NCBI GenBank assembly: GCA_036023115.1 | Contig: JAYKKT010000086.1 | Location: 9,625,501-9,689,500, forward strand | From: Brasenia schreberi | Lineage: Eukaryota > Streptophyta > Magnoliopsida > Nymphaeales > Cabombaceae | Reading direction: 5' to 3' | DNA length: 64,000 bases | Part shown: positions 34,790 to 44,629 of the stretch, piece after piece | How the letters are laid out: the number at the start of each line of letters is the position of its first letter | Position numbering within the stretch: position 1 is the first letter of the stretch | Notes under the pieces: generated by a model | Databases searched by the model: none | What the model was told of the DNA's origin: nothing | The model's input: only the letters and a program-made list of their open reading frames with translations | Made by a program: the position numbers and the translations under genes

Positions 34790-35240
34790 CACACGTACAC
34801 TCGAGCCTTTCCGCTCTTATCTGCACACTTTTGCACACAAACGGGCCTCAACAGCCCATAGGATATAGCCCTATTTATATACATTCAGCTGGGTTTTAAG
34901 GTTCAAGTCGTGTGAGTTGTTTTTCATTTTATACACTCAAAGCACTCACTCACATTGAGCCTTTCCGCTCTTACGTATATATACGTATTTCCCTTTCAGT
35001 TGGGTTTTAAATTTAAGTTGCGTGAGTTGCCTTTCAATTTATACACTCAAAGCACTCACTCACATTGAGCCTTCTCGCTCTTATATATATCTATATCTCC
35101 CTTCTGCTGCGTTTTACGGTTCAGTTGCGTGTGTTGCATTTCAATTTATACACAACACCCACGCACACATTGAGCCTTTTCGCTCTTAAGATATAGATAT
35201 ATTTAAATTTCTGCAATTTACATTCAAGTCGTGTGAGTTG
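34790..35240 (+). repeat. Tandem repeat in element E 5' LTR
   Basis: Units with CACTCACATTGAGCCTTTCCGCTCTTA or TTCTCGCTCTTA, followed by GGGTTTTA and GTGTGAGTTG. They are clearly related to the A/B/C repeat although spacing and flanks differ. The hairpin stem GAGC/GCTC is kept with loops CTTTCC, CTTCTC and CTTTTC. Confidence 0.8.
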
Positions 35241-35527
35241 CATTCAATTTGGGTTTTCCCTTCTGCTAAGTCTTTAAATTTCGGGTTTTACATTCAAGTT
35301 GTGCGAGTTGCATCGCATACTCACCATACTCGAGCTAGGTTGCATACCTGCATCGAACAAACCCGAACAAAACGTGCAAACACGCCTAAATGGATAAAAT
35401 TGAGAGACTTAGGGTCGCCCAAATCAAAAACTCACCAAGTGCATGATTTCAAAAGGATTTTCAAACACCTGTTTATTCAAAAATCGATTTTGAGTTTAAC
35501 TTGTTTCAAACGAAGTCTCTAAGTGTA

Positions 35528-35658
35528 CAGACCGACCCTTGCGCGTCGGTGCAAGAAGGTCTGCGACGAAAAGATCCCGCTTGCCTACAATTGCCTTTCA
35601 AAAAGTCAGATATTTCAAAAACTACTTCGCTAGTTTGAGTAAGCTAGCTGGCACGCCC
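35528..35658 (+). other. U5 structured module, element E 5' LTR
   Basis: 36-nt hairpin at 35528-35563 with fully paired outer stem CAGACC/GGTCTG; GCTAGC hairpin at 35629-35648 (GCTAGTTTGAGTAAGCTAGC); and PBS-like decamer TGGCACGCCC at 35649-35658. Confidence 0.75.
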
Positions 35659-35736
35659 TAAAAGCGAACGTAAGCACGAAAAGGTTCACTTCAGGCCTAA
35701 GAACCCGCAAGTGAAAATTTTCCGTGTCTACAGATT

Positions 35737-35754
35737 TGGCACGCCCGGTGGGAC
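35737..35754 (+). other. Primer binding site, element E
   Basis: TGGCACGCCCGGTGGGAC, four bases after the 5' LTR end at 35732. Identical to B and G, so all three families use the same primer. Confidence 0.93.
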
Positions 35755-35853
35755 TCGGGACTTAAGTAGACTTCAAACAAACAAGTTATACTCAAATTTT
35801 TGAAAAAAAGATATTTTCCAAAAAATCGTGCGTACTTAGAAAATTTGCAGAAA

Positions 35854-36456
35854 ATGGAGCAAAAGCCAAAATCCTCGTCGAGTAAATCAAAAGAGGTTTC
35901 TAAGAAAGCCAAAAAACGAGAAGCAATAGCTGATATACAGGCGATTTTCAAAGAAAAAATGGTTGTTTTAAGCAGGGAGCTTAAAACCCATAAATCCCAT
36001 AGCAGCTCTTCTCGGGCACACGAAGATCGTGAAAAGAAAACCGATCTCAAACTCGACGAAGGATGTGAAGTAAAAGGCCAAAACCCAGAAAGGGGCGAGT
36101 CCTCCACTCCCACACTTCCAAAATCCTCGTTCAGTAAATCAAAAGAGGTTTTCAAAACAGCCAAAGAACGAGAAATGCTAGTTGACATATGGGTAACTTT
36201 CAAAAAAATGGATGTTTTAAGCAAGGAGCTTAAAACCCATAAATCCCATAGCAGCTCTTCTCGGGCACATAAAGATTGTGAAAAGAAAACCAAATTCAAA
36301 ATCGACAAAGGAATTGAGGAAAAAGGCCCACAAATCCAAAATTCGAAAATTCCAAAGAAAATTCGAAAAAAGTTGTTTCTGTTTCAAAAAATCAAAAAAA
36401 TCTTGAAAACTTTCAAAAAGACAAAAAAATTGAAAAATCAAACTTTGAAATTTTGA
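35854..36456 (+). CDS. Element E ORF1: charged gag-like protein with an internal duplication
   Basis: The likely start is the ATG at 35854 (MEQKPKSSSSKSKEV), matching the gag start position after CTTAG in C; the open frame extends up to 35800 without a better start. About 200 residues, Lys/Glu/Ser-rich. Two adjacent copies of a roughly 60-80-residue unit are seen: KSKEVSKKAKKREA...SRELKTHKSHSSSSRAH and KSKEVFKTAKEREM...SKELKTHKSHSSSSRAH. The pattern resembles the coiled-coil N-terminus of gag (SQEAE...SCSSNGE). No capsid or zinc knuckle follows. It ends at TGA 36454-36456, where ORF2 continues in the -1 frame; either one base was lost or these are separate products. Function unknown. Confidence 0.6.
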   Translation: MEQKPKSSSSKSKEVSKKAKKREAIADIQAIFKEKMVVLSRELKTHKSHSSSSRAHEDREKKTDLKLDEGCEVKGQNPERGESSTPTLPKSSFSKSKEVFKTAKEREMLVDIWVTFKKMDVLSKELKTHKSHSSSSRAHKDCEKKTKFKIDKGIEEKGPQIQNSKIPKKIRKKLFLFQKIKKILKTFKKTKKLKNQTLKF

Positions 36457-37625
36457 AAAATTCAAGTGAAAGTCCTAAGTCTAGGCACACACACAGAGTG
36501 GGACATGAAACCCGCACCCCACAAAGAGACGAGAATGAAAAACAGGTAGGTTTCGAAAAGGAACGCCTCGTGAAACCCCAGGGGCTCAAAACAGAGTTAC
36601 CTGGGAAATCAGCCTGCTCTCACCATGAAAAGGTAGACAAGCCACAAAGAGGTATGCCTGAAACCCATCCTTCTCAAAACTCTCTTCTTCATATAGGGTC
36701 ATCACATGCATTGGATAACCCCTCTGCACACACAAACCCACGAAATGTGCCTAGGTTAGAGAATTTTCAAGGTGCGCCAAATATCCCGCACCAGCCAAAA
36801 GAATTTCAAAAACAAAAACAAAAAGAAGTTGAAAAAATGGTAGACATGGAGACCCCTAATGCATGCATCGACATCTTAGGAGCTCATAACCCTGCCATAG
36901 AAAAACCCACTTCTTCGAGCCTAGTCTTGTACCCTGGAACCAAGATTAGAGCTTTGAAACAAAAAAATCCATCCCTAGGGGCATCACGAGTTGCACCTAG
37001 GGAGCAGGTCAAAAATCTCAAGGGAGCAAGCTTGGCTTCCCTTGAAAAATATGTTTCCCAAACCCAGGACGTGTGGAAACCCAAGTTTTTCACCATCCTG
37101 AAAAATCCAAAGTTTTTCAAAAAACCAAGCCTGGTTTTCTTCGAGAAACATGTTTTCCAAAATAAAGTTGTGTGGAAGCCCAAATCTTCCATTGCCCCGA
37201 AATATCCAAAACTCCTCGAGGGACCAAGCACGGCTTCCCTTGAGAAACAAATCTCCCAAACCAGGGTTGTATGGAAGCCCAAGTCTTCCATCACCCCAGA
37301 ATCCAAAATCCCAAAATCGAAAAGGGTATATATCCCCGACATGGACGATTCCATGTTCCAAGGCCATGATTTATATAAAAACTTTTCAAAAAACAAGAAG
37401 TCTTGGAACATGATTCTAAACATGGGATATATAAGCCCTACCAGGGCCTGGGAACCCAAAACCAAGGTAGGCTCGAACCTGTCCTACCTCAAGCCAATCG
37501 ACAAAAGTATGGATTGGGCTACAGCCCACCCATACCCCCAGAGCCGCCACCTAAGACCATATGGGTCAAGGGTGCCCTGTAGAACCTCTAAAACCCAAAA
37601 CCCATGTCTTAGACCTATTGATTAG
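36457..37625 (+). CDS. Element E ORF2: repeat-containing protein with the gag-pro C-terminal motif
   Basis: Open frame of about 390 codons overlapping the end of ORF1, with no ATG near its 5' end, so it is probably a frame-shifted continuation of ORF1. The middle holds three tandem 33-residue units (SLEKYVSQTQDVWKPK, FFEKHVFQNKVVWKPK, SLEKQISQTRVVWKPK) encoded by 99-bp repeats starting near 37026, 37125 and 37224. The end has MDDSMFQGHDLYKNFSKNKK and SWNMILNMGY, clearly homologous to the end of gag-pro in A, B, C and G, followed by a shifted remnant of the usual tail. The protease (DGGG) and zinc knuckle are absent. Whether a protein is made, and what it does, cannot be told from sequence. 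Confidence 0.6.
37020..37320 (+). repeat. Three 99-bp tandem repeats in element E ORF2
   Basis: Units keep the frame and the VVWKPK or DVWKPK core. Spacing is exactly 99 bp at the shared AAGC anchor (37028, 37127, 37226). No equivalent is seen in A, B, C or G. Confidence 0.85.
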
Positions 37626-37658
37626 AGTCTGATTCATGAATGTTTTCTTTGTAGGTTC

Positions 37659-39300
37659 ATGGGAAGATCCCTCCTTTTGAAAAAGCCAAAAAAATCAGAT
37701 ATTTGCCAAAAAACCAAAAAAATTGAAAACCCAAAACAAAATCTCAAAAACATTTGGAAAAATGAAAATTCCAAAAAAAGAAATTTGTTTTAAAGCCTTC
37801 GGCCATGTACAAAGTCCATTTTCGAAAATTGTAAAATTGCTTTTCGAAAATTGTATATAACTCCCAAAAACCAAAAAAATCCAAAAAGCTGATCTTGAAC
37901 ACCCTTTTGTCTAGAGGTTTTTCAAAATGAAAAGCTCGAGAATCACCAATGCCAGGAGGAATAAAAACCTCCGAACTTCCTGAAATTCGCAAGATCCTTG
38001 ACTTATGCAAAGATTGGGGATTTTTAGAAATAAGCCTGACCCATAGTGTATGCATAAGCATCATGCATCACACTCTGAAATCATTCATGTGCATCGAGTC
38101 TAGACATCATCTTAGAACTCGAATTCTGGGTTTTGTAAAACCAAAAGGGGCAATGAAAGTCGACCCCCTAAGTATCGAGCCTTCACAAGCAGGTCTCCAT
38201 ACGAATCAAATCCAACACCTTCAAGGCAAATTTCAAAAAGAAATGAGAAACTCGAAAAAGGGTTAGCATTTCACAAAAGCCTTTTCAAAATTCTTTTGAT
38301 AAAAAACCTTCCATACATTTCAAGTCATGCATTGTCTGCTTTACTTGATCAAATGCCCCATGAAGGCACGAATTTTCAAAATGAATTCCAAAAACCCTGC
38401 TTGACCAAAACCAAGTATGGAAAACATATTTCGATCAAAAGGGCGGGTATAAAACCATCTTCATATAGAAAGGGAGGATTTCCCAAAATTGCTTTCTCAA
38501 AAGGGATCAGAATTTCGAAAATTTAACCCTACATATACTTTAAAAAGAAAAATTTTCAAAACTTCAGGTTTATATGAAAACCTTGATTGTGTTGGTAAAG
38601 AACATGAATCTCACGATGAAATATGAAGACCATGTCAAAACTAAAACCTGATGGCCATGACGATCACTTAGGGTTGGTTATGTTTTCCATCCTTGAGAAA
38701 AAAGTATCATGATCATGTTAGAAAAATCGTGGAAGTGCATGGACATGAACACACCATTGTCCATCCATAATCCTTTTGAAAAGCCATGGCCCATCACCAT
38801 GTGGCCATGCGAAATTTCCCTCAAGCTAGGGGCATTTTTAAATATAGCCCCTAGACACCTTCCATGAAGAAACGAATTTCATAAAATGCATCTCCTTCTT
38901 GACTTGTGAGATACATTTCATATGTTCACTCTTGCATAAAAACGTGTATTTCCATTTTGAATCACGTGGAGTGCATAGCATGCATCATATTCATATCATA
39001 TCACCCCAAAGAAAGCCCAAGAGGTTGACAAACCTGAGTAGGAATGTCCCCATGTCTTCAAAAGGGCAAGAAAAATTCAAAAAAAATCTGTTGATGTTGT
39101 GGGTCGAAATTAGCAAAACCCCGAATATTCAAAAGGGTTTATGTTAAATTCTTTTTCAAAAAGATTTTGAAAAATCGAACTCCTTTAAAACTTCTTGAAA
39201 GAAGGATCGAAGTTGATTGTATCCCTGAATGTCGGAATTTATACTTTTCGAAAGGTAGAGTCTTCCAAAAAAACAAATTGGCGATATTTCAAAGAACCCT
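37659..39300 (+). pseudogene. Element E: colinear, shrunken remnants of pol
   Basis: No reading frame above about 105 codons, but short stretches match pol of C in the right order. 37659 ATGGGAAGATCC matches the pol start after TTTGTAGG. 37965-38010 matches the SELPEFHKILDF linker. 38110-38185 matches RT around GFMVSQRGIEVDPSKCRA (CTGGGTTTTGTAAAACC, GTCGACCCCC). 38340-38460 matches the archaeal-type RNase H around MPDEGILQNHFQN and QVWKMHFDG. 38600-38790 matches the integrase zinc-finger region (TATCATGATCATGTTAG, GTGCATGGACATG). The catalytic YVDD and the DDE residues are missing. Repeated internal deletion, rather than one large deletion, is the simplest reading. Confidence 0.75.
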
Positions 39301-40387
39301 GGCTTACAAGATTAAGCCTTGTTCAAAATATCAAAATATTTTCGAATAGCAGATGCTATTAAGAAATAGGACGATCTCGTTTGAATCGAGTAACCAAAGG
39401 GATAAGCCTTCCCCCATTCTACTTTCTCTCCAAAAAGGAAAATTGGCTGTGTTCAAAAGAAAGAAAAAAAAAATCGAGAATACAAAAACTCCTCCGAAAG
39501 AGGTCTTCTCGTTTTCAAAAGAAAAAGGAGATATAAAAACACTCCTCTCAAAGAGGTCTTCCCTTCATAAATAGGGAATACAAAAACTCCTCCAAAAGAG
39601 CTGCTCTCCTTTAAAGAAAAGAGGGATTAATGAAAAAATACTCCCAAAGGGAGACCCTCTATGAAAAAAAGAAATAAAAAGCCAAAGCTCAAAGAGCGAT
39701 TTTCCGACTCTTTGCCTAAAACCACGGGACGCTTCAGAAGGGACCGTGGTATCTCTTTCCCGTATCCCTACAGCTTATCCCCAAGGAAAAAGGTTCAAAT
39801 TTGCGAAAATCCTAAAGTACGAATAAAATCAGCTTATTTGGATTTCATTTTGTTTGAGAACTCGACTTTGTTTTGTAGGAAATGGAACTTTGAAATGTTT
39901 TCCAAATTTTCCTACCCAAAAAACCTCTACTGAGTAGCAGGTATTGAAACCCGAATGAAGGGAAGTATGAAAAACGGAACTCCTTTTCGATACAAGCTAA
40001 AAGGAGTTCGCTTTCAAAAAGAAAATTTTTCAAGAAAAACCCACGAATGTCAAAAAGACTAGGGTAGAACCTGCTTAGAGCAGACAGCCTCAAAAGGCTC
40101 TCTCCAAAGCTCGAAAACCCGAAAACGTCTAGAAGACATGGGTAAAACTTGCTCGAAGCGGCCTGCCTCAAAAGGCACTCTTCGGGCTCAAAACCCCAAA
40201 AACAAAAACGTTTTTCTCATGCATGCATCCAAAAATCGTCCATGCATGATCATACATAGGGAAAACTTAGGAAAAGTCCCCTTTTTGTTAAAAATCCCCA
40301 CCTGTGGTAAAAGAAAACAGGGTTTTGCGAAATAAATGGTGTATTCTCGAGAAAATTTGAGAGAAAAACCAAAAGGGGGTGTTTCTT
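39301..40387 (+). other. 3' untranslated region of element E
   Basis: About 1.1 kb homologous in part to that of C. It holds an expanded set of AACTCCTCC...GAGG-type hairpins (39460-39610), the conserved three-hairpin cluster, and an A-rich tail towards the PPT. No gene seen. Confidence 0.75.
39641..39750 (+). other. Conserved three-hairpin cluster, element E
   Basis: 39641-39653 CTCCC-AAA-GGGAG; 39687-39697 GCTC-AAA-GAGC (loop shortened from five to three A); 39721-39750 stem ACCACGG/CCGTGGT, identical over 30 bases to C. It is kept although pol upstream is almost unrecognisable. Confidence 0.8.
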
Positions 40388-40434
40388 CTTTGCCATTATC
40401 CAAATACATTTGGATAATGCCAAAGAGGGGCATC
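40388..40434 (+). other. Polypurine tract and PPT-proximal hairpin, element E
   Basis: Arms 40388-40405 and 40408-40425 pair at 17 of 18 positions (one C-C mismatch) around an AC loop. The PPT CAAAGAGGGG at 40421-40430 starts in the second arm; CATC precedes the LTR TG at 40435. Confidence 0.85.
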
Positions 40435-41232
40435 TGTAAACACCCCAAATCTTCTATATTTCAAAAACTCTCAAAAACACCAGAAAGCTCGTTTGAGCCA
40501 AAACGACGTCCTGTTTTGAAATGTGAAAACAGGTACAGAAGGCAAAAGAAAAGTCCAGGCAAGAAGAGGATTCGAGCCCAGAATTTCAGAAGCCACCCCC
40601 TGTTCAAAAACGGAAGAAAAAAGAGCCCGTTTGGAGAAAAGCCCGACAGAAGGGTAAAAATGTAATTTGGGTCAAAGAAAAAGCACAAAGCAGCTCCAAA
40701 ATGCAGAAAGAAGCCCAGTACCTGAGGAAGTCGACAGAAGTCCGAGACACGTCCCGTCAGAATGAAGAACGGAATCCGTGCGGCAATCTGAGTTCGATAT
40801 CAATAGGAACCGGCCAAAAACCAAAACGACAGACCGAAACAAACGCCGAAAAAGTCCTAAAAAGCAGAACACCGGTTGGAACAAAGACTTGGGGAAGACC
40901 CAGGCCAGAGTTGGGCATCCGATGAATTGAAGCCCGCTCGAAATCGACGGTGAAAAGCACCAGAAAAGACCAGAAAACCAAGGAGCAGAAGAAAAATCTG
41001 GATTGGGTCTGGACCCAAAAATATCCAGATCCATATCCAAATTATGTTTGGATTGGATATGGATCTCAAAAATCCAAGATCCGAGATCCGAGATCCAAAC
41101 CCAAATAAATATTTAGACTGGATCTGGATCTCAAAATATTCGAGATCCGTGATCCAGATCCACATTGAGTTTGGATTGGATCCGGATAGCCAGACCCAAA
41201 TCCAAGACCCAATATCCAAGACCCACTTAAAA

Positions 41233-41248
41233 CCTCTATAAATAGAGG
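41233..41248 (+). promoter_or_regulatory. Palindromic TATA box, element E 3' LTR
   Basis: Same CCTCTATAAATAGAGG as in the 5' LTR. In this position it could drive transcription into downstream element C sequence. Confidence 0.55.
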
Positions 41249-42455
41249 TGCTGGGCTTGAAAAAAAGGAGAGGTGAGGCTCAAAGGGGAGAGGCTTTCAC
41301 GTGAAAGCTTGGTGGGTGGAGAGAGAAAGAGAGAGAGAGGGAAGCAAGTCAAGAATAGTGGCTTGACTTTCCCCTTTTCAAGTTTTTTTTTTTACGTGAA
41401 ACCTTGTTGGCCAAGGGACTTGAGGAAGCTGCACCAACCAAAGAACGTCCCCTACCTTGGCTGGGAGCATGGCGTGGTGGAGCTTGGCGGCTTGAGCGGC
41501 GGCTTGGAGCGGTGTGGCAACCAAGGTAGGTCCCCTAAGCCCTAACCTAACCCATCTTCCCTAACCTCTCTAGACCACCCATCCTAGCCAAACTTGCCCC
41601 TAAAACCACCACCAAAACGGCCAAGTGCTGGCCGTTTTTCACCAAGTCTCCTACCTAAGACCACCACCTAAACACCACCCTAAACAACCTCCCTAAACCA
41701 CCTAAAATTCGGCCAAGTGCTGGCCGAACTTCCCTTTGAAACTACCTAGGTCGAGCCACCTTGGCTCGAGCCTTTTTCCTCCCCCATACTTACCCAAGTC
41801 GACCCAAGACAACCCCGCAACAACCTTGGCCGAACCTTAGAGCAAGTCACTCCTACTCGAGCCACCTTGGCTCGAGTTTCACAAGACCTTAACTAAGGCC
41901 AAGTGCTGGCCGTGTTCCATACTAAAACCATGCCACTCGAGCCACCTTGGCTCTAGTCTCACAAGACCAAACAAAGGTCATGAACCTTGGCCGAAATCTC
42001 AAAACTTTAGCCAACACCTGACCTAGGACCAGCCAACTCTATCCTATACCTAAACCAAGGCCAAATGCTGGCCTAATACCAAGCCTAAACTATACCTAAA
42101 CCAAGACCAAGCGTTGGCCAAATCCCATACAAAAACCCAATCACTTGAGCCAAGGTGACTCGAGTCTTACCTTGCCCAAACCAGCCCCAACTAGCCCCAA
42201 ACCCATTGTAGCTTGCAGCTCCCGGAACTCCAAGTCTCTCCAAGCTCTCAAGCTCTCCGGCTTCGCTCCCACATGCCCCGGACTCCATAAGAAGAAGGCG
42301 GATTCGCCCCTTGTACGATCCTAACTCAAAAGGCTGGAAAGTGTAAGTTGATTTCGATATATATCAAATCCCTTTCTATTCAATTTAATTCGTCATATGG
42401 GGTTGTAATAACGGAGCATCGTCTCCCCCCGGATGTAATATATGTGCAAAACACA

Positions 42456-42906
42456 CACACGTACACTCGAGCCTTTCCGCTCTTATCTGCACACTTTTGC
42501 ACACAAACGGGCCTCAACAGCCCATAGGATATAGCCCTATTTATATACATTCAGCTGGGTTTTAAGGTTCAAGTCGTGTGAGTTGTTTTTCATTTTATAC
42601 ACTCAAAGCACTCACTCACATTGAGCCTTTCCGCTCTTACGTATATATACGTATTTCCCTTTCAGTTGGGTTTTAAATTTAAGTTGCGTGAGTTGCCTTT
42701 CAATTTATACACTCAAAGCACTCACTCACATTGAGCCTTCTCGCTCTTATATATATCTATATCTCCCTTCTGCTGCGTTTTACGGTTCAGTTGCGTGTGT
42801 TGCATTTCAATTTATACACAACACCCACGCACACATTGAGCCTTTTCGCTCTTAAGATATAGATATATTTAAATTTCTGCAATTTACATTCAAGTCGTGT
42901 GAGTTG
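42456..42906 (+). repeat. Tandem repeat in element E 3' LTR
   Basis: Direct counterpart of 34790-35240 with the same GAGC/GCTC hairpins. Confidence 0.8.
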
Positions 42907-43193
42907 CATTCAATTTGGGTTTTCCCTTCTGCTAAGTCTTTAAATTTCGGGTTTTACATTCAAGTTGTGCGAGTTGCATCGCATACTCACCATACTCGAG
43001 CTAGGTTGCATACCTGCATCGAACAAACCCGAACAAAACGTGCAAACACGCCTAAATGGATAAAATTGAGAGACTTAGGGTCGCCCAAATCAAAAACTCG
43101 CCAAGTGCATGATTTCAAAAGGATTTTCAAACACCTGTTTATTCAAAAATCGATTTTGAGTTTAACTTGTTTCAAACGAAGTCTCTAAGCGTA

Positions 43194-43324
43194 CAGACCG
43201 ACCCTTGGGCGTCGGTGCAAGAAGGTCTGCGACGAAAAGATCCTGCTTGCCTATAATTGCCTTTCAAAAAGTCAGATATTTCAAAAACTACTTCGCTAGT
43301 TTGAGTAAGCTAGCTGGCACGCCC
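43194..43324 (+). other. U5 structured module, element E 3' LTR
   Basis: 36-nt hairpin at 43194-43229 (one inner pair lost), GCTAGC hairpin at 43295-43314, and TGGCACGCCC at 43315-43324. Confidence 0.7.
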
Positions 43325-43398
43325 TAAAAGCGAACGTAAGCACGAAAAGGTTCACTTCAGGCCTAAGAACCCGCAAGTGAAAATTTTCCGTGTCTACA

Positions 43399-43403
43399 CC
43401 CAC
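43399..43403. repeat. Target site duplication of element E, right copy (CCCAC)
   Basis: CCCAC directly after ...GTGTCTACA at 43398. See 32764-32768. Confidence 0.95.
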
Positions 43404-43477
43404 CTTATCACCACACCACCACCCCTAGACCACCTTACCACCTTCCTAATACCACCCTCAACCGACCTCTTCAGCCC

Positions 43478-43485
43478 TATATAAA
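43478..43485 (+). promoter_or_regulatory. TATA box of element C 3' LTR
   Basis: TATATAAA with a shorter C tract (7) than the 5' LTR copy, then AAGGGGCGGG. E lies 75 bp upstream, so U3 is split from its core promoter. Confidence 0.6.
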
Positions 43486-44561
43486 CCCCCCCCAAGGGGC
43501 GGGTTTTCCAAGCTCCCTTCCCATCCGATTCCAGCCCAGCCGATTCCATCCACCATTGCCAACCGGACCTCCACTTTGCTCCACCTGCGCCACCGCCTTC
43601 CAGTCAAGCACCACCACCTTGCTCCACCTGCTCCACCACACCCCAGCCGGCCAACCACCTGTCGCCACCACTTCCTTCGGCCGAACCATCCACCTCATCT
43701 GCCCGGTTGCTCCTCTTCCATCCGCCGCCTCCCATCTCCACCGGTTAGTATCTTCACTCCACTCCACCTCTTCTTCGCTCCCCCTCCACTCCCAGCCACC
43801 TACACCACCACCACATCACCCTAACACCAGCCACCCTCCATCCTACCCATTTGGCCAAACCTCAGCCACTCCAACCACCCGCCATTACCTAGACACCCTA
43901 GCTACACCCGGCCACTCCACTTAACACCCTAAGACCTACCCATATCACCTCACCACAGCCGGCCACTACCTTACCCCATACCCTAGCTAGCTCCCTTCCC
44001 ATCTACAACAGCCCTAGCTACCTTGGCAACCACCACCACCGAGTCTCCCTTAGTCGGCCACTCCAACCGACTGTCACATACCCATTCGGCCAACCACCCG
44101 CCAGCCACATACCTCCCTTAGACACTCCCTTAGGCTCCCATTTAGTGTCACATTTCCTAACACTACACCCTCCCTTAGTGACCCTACTTAATCACTTTAG
44201 CCCAACACACAAAGCCAACCCCTTTGCTAAGCAGCCGGCCATCTTCAAGGCACCCCTCCCGCGCACCATTTCCATCCGGCCAACAACCCCTTTGCCGTTC
44301 AACTCCGAGGAGCTCCCTCTTGCAGCCCAAGGCAAAGGCCAAGCCCACGCTCAAGCAAGGCATCTTCGGACCAGCTATAAGTAAGTGCCTAACTCGGTCC
44401 TTAGTTGTATATTTGCTTAAAATTTAATTTGATATGGGGTTGTAATAACGGAGCATAGTCTCCCCCCGCTTGTAATAACGTGGCTTGGCACACCCACACA
44501 CACGTGCACTCTCTTAGTCGTGCACGATTTTGAACACACACGGGCCTAATCAGCCCCTAAG

Positions 44562-44592
<31 letters not shown>

Positions 44593-44629
44593 CTTTAACT
44601 TGCGTAGGGTTTTACTTAAGTTGGGTGTG

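Larger units (their letters stand above)
32769..35732 (+). repeat. Element E 5' LTR (2,964 bp)
   Basis: TGTAAACACCCCAAATCTTC...CCGTGTCTACA. Contains a GGAT/ATCC-rich block (33325-33550) just upstream of the TATA box, a GA-rich leader with an AAGTCAAG/CTTGACTT hairpin (33680-33703), interspersed small hairpins of the CGGCCA...TGGCCG and CTCGAGCC...GGCTCGAG types (33940-34500), a tandem repeat, and the U5 module. Short open frames such as 33607-33879 exist but have no recognisable product. Confidence 0.96.
32769..43398 (+). mobile_element. Element E: recent non-autonomous Tat-related LTR retrotransposon
   Basis: A 10,630-bp element with intact TG...CA LTRs of equal length (2,964 bp), PBS at 35737, PPT at 40421 and TSD CCCAC. 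By eye the LTRs differ at about 20 positions and show no length difference, far less decay than the pol of its neighbours. The 4.7-kb interior has a gag-like reading frame without capsid, zinc knuckle or protease motifs, followed by shortened scraps of pol in the usual order. It therefore moved recently using proteins from another element. The LTRs are of a different family from A, B, C and F, with short motifs shared with G. Confidence 0.95.
40435..43398 (+). repeat. Element E 3' LTR (2,964 bp)
   Basis: Same length as the 5' LTR with offset 7,666. I noted about 20 substitutions, mostly transitions, and no indels. One, in the U5 hairpin (CTTGCGCG to CTTGGGCG near 43207), breaks an inner pair. 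Sub-features fall at the same offset: TATA 41237-41244, tandem repeat about 42456-42906. Confidence 0.96.

Noticed and set aside
36440..36460. Programmed -1 frameshift between E ORF1 and ORF2 at AAATTTT
   Set aside because: The heptamer is not in the required phase (it is read AAA TTT TGA), so re-pairing would fail. A simple indel is more likely.
37949..38266. 105-codon frame in E as a new gene
   Set aside because: Its DNA matches the pol linker and RT of C in patches with frame changes, so it is a pol remnant.
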